A DNA stretch of 64,000 nt from Roseovarius aestuarii (GTDB taxonomy: Bacteria; Pseudomonadota; Alphaproteobacteria; Rhodobacterales; Rhodobacteraceae), in assembly GCA_027214255.1 (NCBI GenBank), contig JAPWHL010000001.1:186001-250000 (forward strand), read 5' to 3'. This document shows positions 47,581 through 55,642 of this stretch, in pieces. A model generated the notes under the pieces. It made no database searches. It saw only the letters and a program-made list of their open reading frames with translations, and had not been told where the DNA came from. Position numbers and translations under genes: made by a program. Each line of letters starts with the position of its first letter. Position 1 is the stretch's first letter.

Positions 47581-48387
47581 TTACCGAATAATGTTAAGAC
47601 GCAACCGTATTTTGCGCCGCGCCTCTTGCGGGAGGTGGCGGTTAAGCCGCCGGTTGATCAGGCCGAAGAGGCCGATCAGCGCCAAGGTCAGCAGGACGAA
47701 ATACCCCGCAAGAATAGGGTAGGGCACGAAGGGGTTAAACGTTTTGTCCGCAAAGTAATTGGCATAATAAAGCGCGTCCCCGCGTTGCTGCCATGCGGGA
47801 AATCCCGAGAAAAACACCAGTGTCGTGGCGTGAAACAGGAAGATTGCCTCGTTCGTATAGGCCGGCCAAGCCAGCCGCAGCATCGTGGGCCAGATGATGC
47901 GCCGAAACCGGGGCACGCCCGAGAATCCATAAGCATCGGCGGCGTCGACATCACCCTTGGGGATCGAGCGCAGCGCGCCATAAAATATTTCTCCCGAGTA
48001 AGCGGCGGTATTCAAAAACAGCACGATCAGCGCGCCCAGCCATGCGGCGGTAAACGGGCTGAAGATCGGGCTGACACCCTTGAGGCTGAGAAACAGAAAA
48101 TAGGCAAAGAAGAACTGGATGAACAACGGCGAGCCGCGAAAGACAAAGATGAACCATTCAGACGGCTTGCGCAGCCATGGGTTGGCGCTGCCCTTGCCCA
48201 GAGCCACCGCTGTGGCCAGAAAGAACCCAGTTATCAGTGCGATAACCCCGAAATACACGTTCCAGATCAGGCCCGAGCCGATCAGAACCACCTGTTCGCA
48301 CAGGGTGAAATCCTCTTTGGGTAACAGGCGTTGGCCGATGCCCAGACTGCGCAGGCCATAATCATAGATGGTTTGCATGCAAGACAT
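47581..48387 (-). CDS. Polar amino acid ABC transporter permease (HisM-like)
   Basis: The 268-residue membrane protein has the HisM/ArtM layout: LIWNVYFGVIALITGFFLAT, an EAA-like loop EIFYGALRSIPKGDVDAADA, and a late FSGFPAWQQRGDALYY. The start overlaps the stop of a 37-codon frame (TGATG). That frame looks like the missing N-terminal part of the protein in another frame, so the true N-terminus may be longer. Together with HisQ-like, SBP and ATPase it forms an importer. Confidence 0.88.
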   Translation of the reverse strand: MSCMQTIYDYGLRSLGIGQRLLPKEDFTLCEQVVLIGSGLIWNVYFGVIALITGFFLATAVALGKGSANPWLRKPSEWFIFVFRGSPLFIQFFFAYFLFLSLKGVSPIFSPFTAAWLGALIVLFLNTAAYSGEIFYGALRSIPKGDVDAADAYGFSGVPRFRRIIWPTMLRLAWPAYTNEAIFLFHATTLVFFSGFPAWQQRGDALYYANYFADKTFNPFVPYPILAGYFVLLTLALIGLFGLINRRLNRHLPQEARRKIRLRLNIIR

Positions 48388-48500
48388 CAGTGCACTCCCG
48401 TTATGACGGCGCCCAAAAGGCTCCGGATGGGGAGGGCCGCGAACATGCCCGTGTTGCGCTGTGTGCGCGGGTGTTGTGTGGGGGGCAACTGTGCGGTCAT
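48387..48500 (-). CDS. 37-codon frame between the two permease genes: coupled small gene or frameshifted permease N-terminus
   Basis: The frame starts with an ATG that overlaps the HisQ-like stop (ATGA) and ends with a TGA that overlaps the HisM-like ATG (TGATG). It reads MTAQLPPTQHPRTQRNTGMF then AALPIRSLLGAVITGVH. It fills the whole gap. The sequence looks like an amphipathic N-terminal extension. Adding one G within ACGGGAGTG would join it in frame to the permease as LLGAVITGSALMSCMQTIYD. Thus a one-base deletion or sequencing error is possible. Confidence 0.5.
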   Translation of the reverse strand: MTAQLPPTQHPRTQRNTGMFAALPIRSLLGAVITGVH

Positions 48501-49303
48501 TGGGCTTCCCTGCGTTGGGCCTCGCCGCCGGTGGTGGCCTGACCGTGGGTCAGGCGCGTCATCAGGCGGTCCAGCACCCGCTCGGAGATCCGGGTTAAGC
48601 CAAGGTAGAACACCAACAACGCAAGAAAATACCAGACACGCCAGTCGCCATGGGGATAGTCGGTAAAGCGCGGATTGGCCGTACCGCCCATTTCACGCGC
48701 CCAATAGACGATGTCCTCGACCCCCAAAAGGAACAACAGGGGCGTGGCCTTGATCAGGACCATCCACACATTGCTGAGGCCGGGCAGGGCGTAGACCCAC
48801 ATTTGAGGCACGAGAATCCGGCGGAAAATCTGACGTCGGGTCATGCCATAGGCCTCGGCCGTTTCCAACTGACCATGCGGCACTGCGCGCATCGCACCAT
48901 AAAACACATTGGCTGCAAACGCGCCGAATACGATGGCAAAGGTCAGGACGGCGATGGTGAAGCCATAGACCTCATGCACCCATTGCGGCGAGGAGGAGAG
49001 CGGCAGTTTGGCCGCCTGACAGACGACGAAATCATTGCCTTGCCGGATCGGCTGGTCCCAATCAGGGCACAGTGTCTTGTGGCGCAGCCATTCAAACGCC
49101 TGATCCAGCGCGATGACGAAAAACAGGAAGAATGCGATGTCGGGCACGCCGCGCACCACGGCGATGTATCCCTTGCCCAACCAGCGCAGCGGTCCAACGC
49201 GCGAGCGTGCGGCCATAGCGCCGCCAAAGCCAAAGGCCAGCGCCGCGGGGGCCGTGATGGCCAGCAACAAAATCACCGTGCCAAAGCTGAGATACATGCC
49301 CAT
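48497..49303 (-). CDS. Polar amino acid ABC transporter permease (HisQ-like)
   Basis: The 268-residue protein has the HisQ/ArtQ layout with IAVVRGVPDIAFFLFFVIAL, EAA loop FYGAMRAVPHGQLETAEAYG, and WMVLIKATPLLFLLGVEDIV. The first ATG (49303) encodes MGMYLSFGTV, but the frame continues open upstream with a plausible family N-terminus (FSFCTSPETLGTAQWFACYL, then TTGKHM) to an ATT codon at 49381, without ATG, GTG or TTG. The true start may therefore be non-canonical. The gene follows the SBP gene after an attenuator-like hairpin. Confidence 0.88.
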   Translation of the reverse strand: MGMYLSFGTVILLLAITAPAALAFGFGGAMAARSRVGPLRWLGKGYIAVVRGVPDIAFFLFFVIALDQAFEWLRHKTLCPDWDQPIRQGNDFVVCQAAKLPLSSSPQWVHEVYGFTIAVLTFAIVFGAFAANVFYGAMRAVPHGQLETAEAYGMTRRQIFRRILVPQMWVYALPGLSNVWMVLIKATPLLFLLGVEDIVYWAREMGGTANPRFTDYPHGDWRVWYFLALLVFYLGLTRISERVLDRLMTRLTHGQATTGGEAQRREAQ

Positions 49304-49409
49304 ATGCTTGCCTGTGGTGAGGTAGCAGGCAAACCACTGAGCGGTGCCAAGAGTTTCGGGAGATGTGCAAAAGCTGAAAATGACGGTGCTCGTTGTGAGG
49401 GTGGATTTT

Positions 49410-49433
49410 AGGTATTTCTGGAAAGATGAAAGC
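49410..49433 (+). repeat. Dispersed intergenic element, class B copy
   Basis: AGGTATTTCTGGAAAGATGA then AAGC lies between the SBP and permease genes, opposite to their direction. It matches the copy at 16491-16514. Confidence 0.6.
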
Positions 49434-49480
49434 GGCGGGGCAAGGCCCGCATATGTGCGCCGGTTCTATGTGTCGGGAAA

Positions 49481-49500
49481 GGGGGGCGCATTGGCCCCCC
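49481..49500 (-). terminator. Attenuator-like hairpin after the SBP gene
   Basis: GGGGGGC (49481-49487) pairs with GCCCCCC (49494-49500); on the minus strand it is followed by TTTCCCG. A hairpin here often raises the SBP:permease mRNA ratio in ABC operons. Confidence 0.55.
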
Positions 49501-49511
49501 GATCTTGGAGA

Positions 49512-50231
49512 TTATTCGAAGGTCGAGGACACGTCCCACTTTTGGATCATGGTGTTGAGCGTGCCGTCATCCTTCATCGACTGGATGGCCGCGTTTAGCG
49601 TGTCGCGCAGCTTGGAGTCGGATTCACGAACCCCCACGGCCACGCCGCCGCCCAGAGCCACGTCTTCGCCGACGAACATCAGATCGGCACTTTCTTCGGC
49701 AAAGGGCGCGAGAAAGGACTTGTCCGCCAGCACCGCGTCCGCCTCGCCGTTTTGGACAGCGGCGATGGTTTCGTCGGGGGTGGCAAATTCGACCAGAGTC
49801 GCGCCGGTTTCGGCGATGTAACCTGCCTGAATCGTGCCCGATTGCGCCGCGATGACGCCATTGGCCAGATCAAGATCGTCGGACATACCAAGATAGGCTG
49901 ACGGATCTGGTGGGGTGTAGTTCTGGGTGAAATCGATGACCTGATCCCGTTCGTCCGTGATCGACATGCCCGCGATGATCGCGTCATAGTTGCCCGAAAC
50001 GAGGTTGGGGATGATGCTGTCCCATTCGTTTGTGACCCATTCGCAGGTCAATTCGGCGCGTTTGCACAGTTCGTCGCCCAATTCGCGCTCGAACCCGTCG
50101 ACTTCGCCGGCGTCGTTGATGAAGTTCCACGGAGGGTAGGCACCCTCGGTTCCGAGGCGTACGACATCCTGTGACATTGCCATGTTGGCCGACAGGGCCA
50201 GCGCGGCAGAGGTGAGTAGCAGTTTTTTCAT
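49512..50231 (-). CDS. Amino acid ABC transporter substrate-binding protein
   Basis: The 239-residue product begins with a signal peptide MKKLLLTSAALALSANMAMS, cleaved before QDVVRLGTEGAYPPWNFIND. The mature part is a family 3 solute-binding protein (LGTEGAYPPWNFI, GYDAIIAGMSITDERDQVIDF-like and PDETIAAVQNGEADAVLADK). It resembles lysine/arginine/ornithine-binding proteins. It probably delivers a cationic amino acid or amine to the permeases. The ligand is not certain. Confidence 0.92.
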   Translation of the reverse strand: MKKLLLTSAALALSANMAMSQDVVRLGTEGAYPPWNFINDAGEVDGFERELGDELCKRAELTCEWVTNEWDSIIPNLVSGNYDAIIAGMSITDERDQVIDFTQNYTPPDPSAYLGMSDDLDLANGVIAAQSGTIQAGYIAETGATLVEFATPDETIAAVQNGEADAVLADKSFLAPFAEESADLMFVGEDVALGGGVAVGVRESDSKLRDTLNAAIQSMKDDGTLNTMIQKWDVSSTFE

Positions 50232-50264
50232 TGTTTAGTCTCCCTTGGTAGCGGTTCGGGTGGG

Positions 50265-51077
50265 TCAGGCGGCCATAGTTGAGCTGAGAAACTGCTGTAG
50301 CCGTTCTGATTTCGGGGCATTGAAGAGCGTTTCGGGCGGTCCCTGCTCTTCGATCAGGCCTTGATGGAGGAACACGGTGTGGTCCGACACATCATGGGCC
50401 ATGCGCATGTCATGGGTGACGATCATCATTGTGCGCCCTTCATTGGCGAGATCCTTGATGACCTTGACGACCTCTTGTTCCAGTTCCGGATCCAGCGCGC
50501 TGGTGGGTTCATCAAACAGCAGCGCTTCGGGCTCCATCGCTAGTGCGCGCGCGATGGCGGCACGTTGTTGTTGGCCGCCCGACAGTTGTGCGGGAAAGGC
50601 ATCGCATTTATCGCCGATTCCGACCTTGTCCAGATACTGGCGCGCGGCGGATTCGACCTCGTCGCGGGGGCGGCCCAAAACGGTCACCGGGGCCTCCATC
50701 ACGTTTTGCAGTATGGTGAGATGGGCCCAAAGGTTGAACTGCTGAAACACCATGCTGAGATTGGTGCGGATGCGCAGTACCTGACCTGAATCCGCTGGAT
50801 GACGATTTAAACCGGTGCCCCGCCACCTGACGGGTTCGCCCTTGAACAAGATGTCGCCCTGCTGGCTGTCTTCCAACAGGTTGGCACATCGCAGGATGGT
50901 GGATTTTCCAGAGCCCGACGAGCCGATCAGCGAAATGACATGGCCCCGCGGGGCCGAGATATTGACGCCCTTGATCACCTCCAGCGCGCCATAGGCCTTG
51001 TGCAGGTTTCTGATTTCGATCACGGGGGTGTCACTGGTCAAATCGGTCGGTCCTGTGTGTGAATTCAGCGCGTTCAC
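50265..51077 (-). CDS. Amino acid ABC transporter ATPase (HisP-like)
   Basis: The 270-residue ATPase has Walker A LIGSSGSGKSTILRCANLL, Q-loop MVFQQFNLWAHLTILQNV, signature LSGGQQQRAAIARALAM and Walker B ALLFDEPTSALDPE. It matches polar amino acid importers of the HisP/GlnQ type. It is the first gene of the ABC unit and starts at 51077, with a 33-base gap before the SBP gene. The promoter must lie in 51078-51261. Confidence 0.94.
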   Translation of the reverse strand: MNALNSHTGPTDLTSDTPVIEIRNLHKAYGALEVIKGVNISAPRGHVISLIGSSGSGKSTILRCANLLEDSQQGDILFKGEPVRWRGTGLNRHPADSGQVLRIRTNLSMVFQQFNLWAHLTILQNVMEAPVTVLGRPRDEVESAARQYLDKVGIGDKCDAFPAQLSGGQQQRAAIARALAMEPEALLFDEPTSALDPELEQEVVKVIKDLANEGRTMMIVTHDMRMAHDVSDHTVFLHQGLIEEQGPPETLFNAPKSERLQQFLSSTMAA

Positions 51078-51261
51078 ACAGCATTAGGGCCGATATAATG
51101 ACGCAATGCAACGTACAAAGCGGCGGAATGCGGCAGATTGCAGGCAAAGTGACGCCGGGTCAGGTTGGGTGGCCAAGGAATTGAGCGAGGCATGTGGGCA
51201 TGCGCGCGCCATGGGCGGCGGCTGGGGCGATAGCCGCAAACACCGGGCACAGGCATGGGCC

Positions 51262-51717
51262 TTATTGGGCAGCTTGGGCGCGTTGGCGGGCCAGAGCGCT
51301 GTCGACGTCATTGACACCCAACAGGCTGGCCGTCATGCGCAGCATCGCGTTCTCCGCATCGTCACGCACCCCGTCTGCCAAAACCACCTGCCAGAGGGAT
51401 TCGACCACGGCGGCGCGGTCTTCATAGGCGACGGCATCCTTGATCGCGCGGGTAAAACGCACGGTATCAGGGGCCTCCGCTTCGATGTGTTCGCCTTGCG
51501 TGCGCAGGGCCTGTGCGCCTGCGGCGTCCAGCCCATAGCGCGCGGCCAGAATACGGTCTATCCGGGCAACTTCGCCGGGATCATATACGCCGTCGGTGCG
51601 CGCGGCGCGTACCAGAAGGGCCGTCAAAGCGAGGCGGGCATCGTCCGCTCCAAGGCGTCCTGCATTCGGGCGATCAGAGGCGGGCGCGGTCAGGCGTTTT
51701 AGGAAATCACTGAACAT
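51262..51717 (-). CDS. TerB-like protein (first of a tandem pair)
   Basis: The 151-residue protein is helical, with LALTALLVRAARTDGVYDPG and VVESLWQVVLADGVRDDAEN, the paired acidic metal-site segments of the TerB/DUF826-like family. TerB members are linked to tellurite resistance and envelope stress. It lies 59 bases downstream of a paralogue on the same strand. Function here is unknown. Confidence 0.85.
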   Translation of the reverse strand: MFSDFLKRLTAPASDRPNAGRLGADDARLALTALLVRAARTDGVYDPGEVARIDRILAARYGLDAAGAQALRTQGEHIEAEAPDTVRFTRAIKDAVAYEDRAAVVESLWQVVLADGVRDDAENAMLRMTASLLGVNDVDSALARQRAQAAQ

Positions 51718-51776
51718 GACTGAGATATAGTGGCCTTTGACGGGGATGCAAATCGTGAACTGCGCGCGTGCTTTGA

Positions 51777-52214
51777 TCAGGTCGAACTGGCCCGTTCATG
51801 TGCTGCGTCGCATTCTTCTTGGGACAGGCCCAGTGCCTCGCGGACCTGGCTGACGACAGAGTCTTCTTCGGCGCGGCGGACCCCGTCTGCCAACATGACC
51901 TGCCAGAGGGCCTCATGTGCGTCGACGCGGGCGTCATGGCTGACGGTTTCGCGGATCAACAGGGCAAATTTGCGCGTGGTCGGGGCCTCGGCCTCGATTT
52001 TTTCGCATAAGGCGCGCATTTTTGCGGCCTCGATCGGGCCGATGTCGTTCATGCGTGCCAGCAAGCGATCGATCAGGCTGATCTCTTCCAGTTTGTAATG
52101 CGCGTCCGACTTGGCAACGCGCACCATCAATGCCCCCAAGGCCAGTTTGGCATCCGGTTCGGGCAGCGGCTCGGGCGCATGCGTTTTGAAAAGATCAAGG
52201 ATACGGGTCAACAT
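51777..52214 (-). CDS. TerB-like protein (second of a tandem pair)
   Basis: The 145-residue protein parallels its neighbour: LALGALMVRVAKSDAHYKLE and ALWQVMLADGVRRAEEDSVV. The two share the DG(V)/D-metal pattern and about the same length, so they arose by tandem duplication. Sequence identity is limited and each may have its own partner. A divergent gene starts 210 bases upstream. Confidence 0.85.
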   Translation of the reverse strand: MLTRILDLFKTHAPEPLPEPDAKLALGALMVRVAKSDAHYKLEEISLIDRLLARMNDIGPIEAAKMRALCEKIEAEAPTTRKFALLIRETVSHDARVDAHEALWQVMLADGVRRAEEDSVVSQVREALGLSQEECDAAHERASST

Positions 52215-52423
52215 GCGTGCAAGTTAACCGGACTGCGCCGCAGAGCAAGCAATTTCGCAAGACCGGCAACACGCCGCGCGGCGTCGTGCAGTGAAATACG
52301 CCTGCGAGAATTGCCGAGCCAAGGATATCGCCCAAACAGGGCCACATTTACACCGCACTCGCACCGTTTTGCCGTGACATTTCTGCTTGGGTGAATCCCA
52401 GCTGCCAGGAGAATCGTAAAGTG

Positions 52424-53101
52424 ATGAACATCAGTCGCGCCGCCAAAGGCTTTGCCGAACGTCCTGCCAGACGGTCCGCCACCGAGGGTGTCCGCCCTAC
52501 GGGGCAGGATTTTGCGCGTGAGTCGTCCAAAGCTACGCCCAAGGCACGGGATTGGAGCGAGGGCAGTGTAGAGGAACATCTGGATATCGTGCGCCGGGCC
52601 GCATCGCATGAATTGCCCGCTTTGGCGGTCAGTTATGATTGGGAGGCCTATCCCGAGCCCGTCTTGGGCTGGGTTATGGCGCAAAAGACGATTGATCTTG
52701 GCACGGCTGTCGCGGTGTTCCAGAAGGGCATGCCGGAAAGGTTCAACTATATTCATAAACGCTCGGTTCCTTATGCGTTTCGCGCAACGGCGCGGCTGTT
52801 GGACAACATCTGTCTGCGGATGAACTGTGGCTTTTATCTGCCTCAGCCTGTTGGCGTGGCGCTGGATGATGCTGCCTTGGCACATTGGATGGACGCGCAA
52901 CGATCAGACCGCGAAACCGGTGCCTGCGGTCGCTGGGTGCTGGATGAAACCATCCTGTCGTCGTTAGAGAATAGTCCCCCTGTATCCGAAAATCCCGAGC
53001 CCGCTGACATAAGCACGTCGACGCGTGCAGGCTGGATGAACTGGCGCGCATGGTTGCCAACCCGCTCGGAGTTGCGCGAAGAGATCCTGACACGCGATTG
53101 A
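52424..53101 (+). CDS. Conserved protein with a DUF4274-like domain
   Basis: The 225-residue product has an N-terminal basic, disordered stretch, then VRRAASHELPALAVSYDWEA, PEPVLGWVMAQKTIDLGTAV and FNYIHKRSVPYAFRATARLL. The middle resembles DUF4274, a domain of uncertain role that appears in polymorphic toxin and immunity neighbourhoods. No such neighbours are here. ATG 52424 is chosen over GTG 52421; both follow AGGAG. The domain match is from memory and moderate. Confidence 0.6.
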   Translation: MNISRAAKGFAERPARRSATEGVRPTGQDFARESSKATPKARDWSEGSVEEHLDIVRRAASHELPALAVSYDWEAYPEPVLGWVMAQKTIDLGTAVAVFQKGMPERFNYIHKRSVPYAFRATARLLDNICLRMNCGFYLPQPVGVALDDAALAHWMDAQRSDRETGACGRWVLDETILSSLENSPPVSENPEPADISTSTRAGWMNWRAWLPTRSELREEILTRD

Positions 53102-53299
53102 CATGTTTCGCGAGGTGCCAAGGCGCATCGGTACTGGCTGTGGCGCGGCGGTGGGGCGAATTCGCAATTCAAGTCCCAATCAAAGCGCATTAGGAAGGGG
53201 CGAATGCGGCCTTTGTTGTTGCGTGCGCCCCTGAAATCCGTGAATGACGGGGACTTGGGGCCGCTGTATCGTCAGGGCCAGCCAGTCGAGTGAGGCACC

Positions 53300-54988
53300 A
53301 TGACCCAGCCTGATCCAAGCTATCTGGCCCAAATATGGGCTGACATGATGCGTGCATCGGCCAAGGCGTGGCGTGTGTTGCTGACTCGTGGGCCCAGCCA
53401 GTTCCAGTTTTGGGTGATCGCGTTGTTTATCGGGATCAGTGCGGGGTTTGCCGCCTTGCTGTTTCGCAAAGGAATCAGCGCGTTGCAGGCGATTGTTTAT
53501 CGAGTGGATGATCCCCTTTACATCCATACGCTGGCCGAAGGTATGGCGTGGTACTGGCTGTTGCTGATCCCGGCCTTGGGTGGCTTGAGTGTGGGTTTGA
53601 TCCTGCACTGGTTCACCCCTGACGGGCGGGTGCGCTCTGTGGCGGATGTTATTCACGGAGCTGCGATGAATGACGGGCGCGTCGAGAAACGGGCCGGATT
53701 GGCCAGTGCGGCGGCGTCGCTGATCACGCTGGGGGCGGGGGGCAGTTCGGGACGCGAGGGTCCTGTGGTCCATCTGGCCGCGGTCATATCCAGCTGGGTC
53801 AGCGACAGAATTAACGCCAATGGCATCCATGGGCGTGATTTACTGGGCTGCGCGGTGGCCGCTGCGGTATCGGCGTCATTCAACGCACCGATTGCGGGTG
53901 CGCTGTTCGCATTGGAAGTGGTACTGCGCCATTTCGCGGTGCATGCGTTTGCGCCGATTGTAATTGCGAGCGTTGCGGGCACAGTCATCAATCGGCTGGA
54001 ATTTGGCGGGTTGACGGAATTCACCCTGCCGGGCGAATCCGCGTTGCAATTTTACGCCGAGCTTCCGGCCTTTTTGATCCTGGGGCTGATATGTGGTGTG
54101 GTGGCCGCAGCGCTGATGCGCGCCGTCTTTTTCGCCGAGACATTGGGAGACGATCTGCACAAGCGCACGGGACTGCCCCGCTGGCTGCGCCCGGCAATCG
54201 CGGGCACGGGCCTTGGGGCGCTGGCGATCTGGTTTCCACATATCATCGGGGTCGGATATGAAACGACCAGCAATGCACTGACCGGCGAATTGGTTCTGCA
54301 CGAGGCTGTCGTCTTTGCCTTGCTCAAGGTGGTGGCGGTGGCGATCACCTTTGGCGGGCGTATGGGCGGCGGTATTTTTTCACCGTCTCTGATGGTAGGG
54401 GCGCTGACCGGATTGGCCTTTGGGCTGATCGCGACGCCGATTTTTCCCGATCTGAGCGGCTCACACACGTTGTATGCGCTGGCGGGGATGGGCGCGGTGG
54501 CGGCGGCAGTCTTGGGGGCGCCGATTTCGACCACGTTGATTGTGTTCGAGTTGACGGGGGACTGGCAGACCGGGCTGGCGGTGATGGTGGCGGTATCGAC
54601 CTCGACCGCGCTGGGATCGCGCTTGGTGGACCGGTCGTTCTTTCTGACGCAACTGGAACGGCGCGGTGTGCGCCTGTCAGCGGGTCCGCAGGCCTATTTG
54701 TTGGCAATGGTGCGCGTCGCCGGGGTGATGCGGACGAAGGACCATCCGCGCGCGGCGCGCGAGGAAGATTGCTGGGACCTTGTCGAGGACGGGATCTATA
54801 TCGATGGAAATGCCACGTTAGAAACCGCAATGCCGGTGTTCGAGCGCACAGGAGTCGCGTTTATCCCCGTGGTGACACTTGGCGGCGAGGACACGCCGCC
54901 CGAGCTCTGGGGCGCGCTGTTTCATCTGGATGCGCTCAAGAGCTTTAACCGCGCATTGGCGGCGGTATCCGAGGAAGAACACAGCTAA
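53300..54988 (+). CDS. ClC-family chloride channel/antiporter with a C-terminal CBS domain
   Basis: The 562-residue membrane protein has ClC signatures: LGAGGSSGREGPVVHLAAVI with the gating glutamate, GGGIFSPSLMVGALTG and APISTTLIVFELTGDWQTG. The C-terminal part (about residues 470-550) is CBS-like. Members are Cl-/H+ exchangers or channels used in acid or osmotic stress. The start at 53300 gives 37 soluble residues before the first helix. It is a single-gene unit. Confidence 0.93.
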   Translation: MTQPDPSYLAQIWADMMRASAKAWRVLLTRGPSQFQFWVIALFIGISAGFAALLFRKGISALQAIVYRVDDPLYIHTLAEGMAWYWLLLIPALGGLSVGLILHWFTPDGRVRSVADVIHGAAMNDGRVEKRAGLASAAASLITLGAGGSSGREGPVVHLAAVISSWVSDRINANGIHGRDLLGCAVAAAVSASFNAPIAGALFALEVVLRHFAVHAFAPIVIASVAGTVINRLEFGGLTEFTLPGESALQFYAELPAFLILGLICGVVAAALMRAVFFAETLGDDLHKRTGLPRWLRPAIAGTGLGALAIWFPHIIGVGYETTSNALTGELVLHEAVVFALLKVVAVAITFGGRMGGGIFSPSLMVGALTGLAFGLIATPIFPDLSGSHTLYALAGMGAVAAAVLGAPISTTLIVFELTGDWQTGLAVMVAVSTSTALGSRLVDRSFFLTQLERRGVRLSAGPQAYLLAMVRVAGVMRTKDHPRAAREEDCWDLVEDGIYIDGNATLETAMPVFERTGVAFIPVVTLGGEDTPPELWGALFHLDALKSFNRALAAVSEEEHS

Positions 54989-55128
54989 AGCCACCAACAA
55001 TGTTCATGGTGACGGGCCATCGGGGGAGTAGACGTCGCATCGCATGGCGTATTGGGCGCACCGAAACCGGTGCCAATAAAAATGGGCGCGCCGCGCACAG
55101 GGAGAATTGCGTTCAGGCCACGCAGGCC

Positions 55129-55211
55129 TTGGGGGCGATGCCCCCAAACCCCGCTCTAATTGGGGGCAAGCCCCCAAACCCCCGGGCGGGTATTTTCGCC
55201 AAGAAAAAGAC
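55129..55211 (+). repeat. Composite intergenic element: two GGGGGC/GCCCCC hairpins plus class A copy
   Basis: TTGGGGGCGATGCCCCCAA (55129-55147) and TTGGGGGCAAGCCCCCAA (55160-55177) are hairpins, followed by GGGTATTTTCGCCAAGAAAA (55188 on). They lie between two convergent genes, as does the copy at 20283. Confidence 0.65.
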
Positions 55212-55222
55212 GATGGAGCGCG

Positions 55223-55567
55223 TTAGACGCGTTCAACTGTGACTGTATCTGAGTTGCGAAAGGCGAGATGATCTTTGATCCGGGCCGTGGCGGTGGTCGG
55301 GGATTCATACGACCATGCAGCGTTATCCAGAACTTGGCTTTTGGTGACTATGGAATAATAGCGGGCCTCGCCCTTGAGAGGGCATTGGGTGCTGTGTTCG
55401 GTCGTGTCCAGAAAGGCCATGGCGATATCTTCGCGCGGGAAGTAGATGACTGGAGCCTTGTCGCCCTCGGTCAGTTCCAGAGCGTGTTGGCTTTCGCCCA
55501 GAACGGCCCCTCCGGCGCGGACCGTCCAAGTGCCTTCGGCCGTGCGGATTGTAATCTTTGTCGTCAT
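55223..55567 (-). CDS. DUF427-family protein
   Basis: The 114-residue protein has the DUF427 pattern: TWTVRAGGAVLGESQHALEL, PVIYFPREDIAMAFLDTTEH and STQCPLKGEARYYSI with the conserved CPLKG and AWSYESPT. The family is widespread and of unknown enzymatic role. It ends at a convergent composite repeat. Its start is separated from the aminopeptidase stop by 75 bases on the same strand. Confidence 0.92.
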   Translation of the reverse strand: MTTKITIRTAEGTWTVRAGGAVLGESQHALELTEGDKAPVIYFPREDIAMAFLDTTEHSTQCPLKGEARYYSIVTKSQVLDNAAWSYESPTTATARIKDHLAFRNSDTVTVERV

Positions 55568-55642
55568 CTGCGTTCTCCCCTGATCTTGTGTGCAACATGC
55601 AGGGTTCGGCGCTGATATGCCAGTGCCAAGTGCACACAGTTT

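Noticed and set aside
55129..55177. CRISPR-like repeats
   Set aside because: Only two hairpins of unequal spacing with no regular spacers; they belong to the dispersed composite element.
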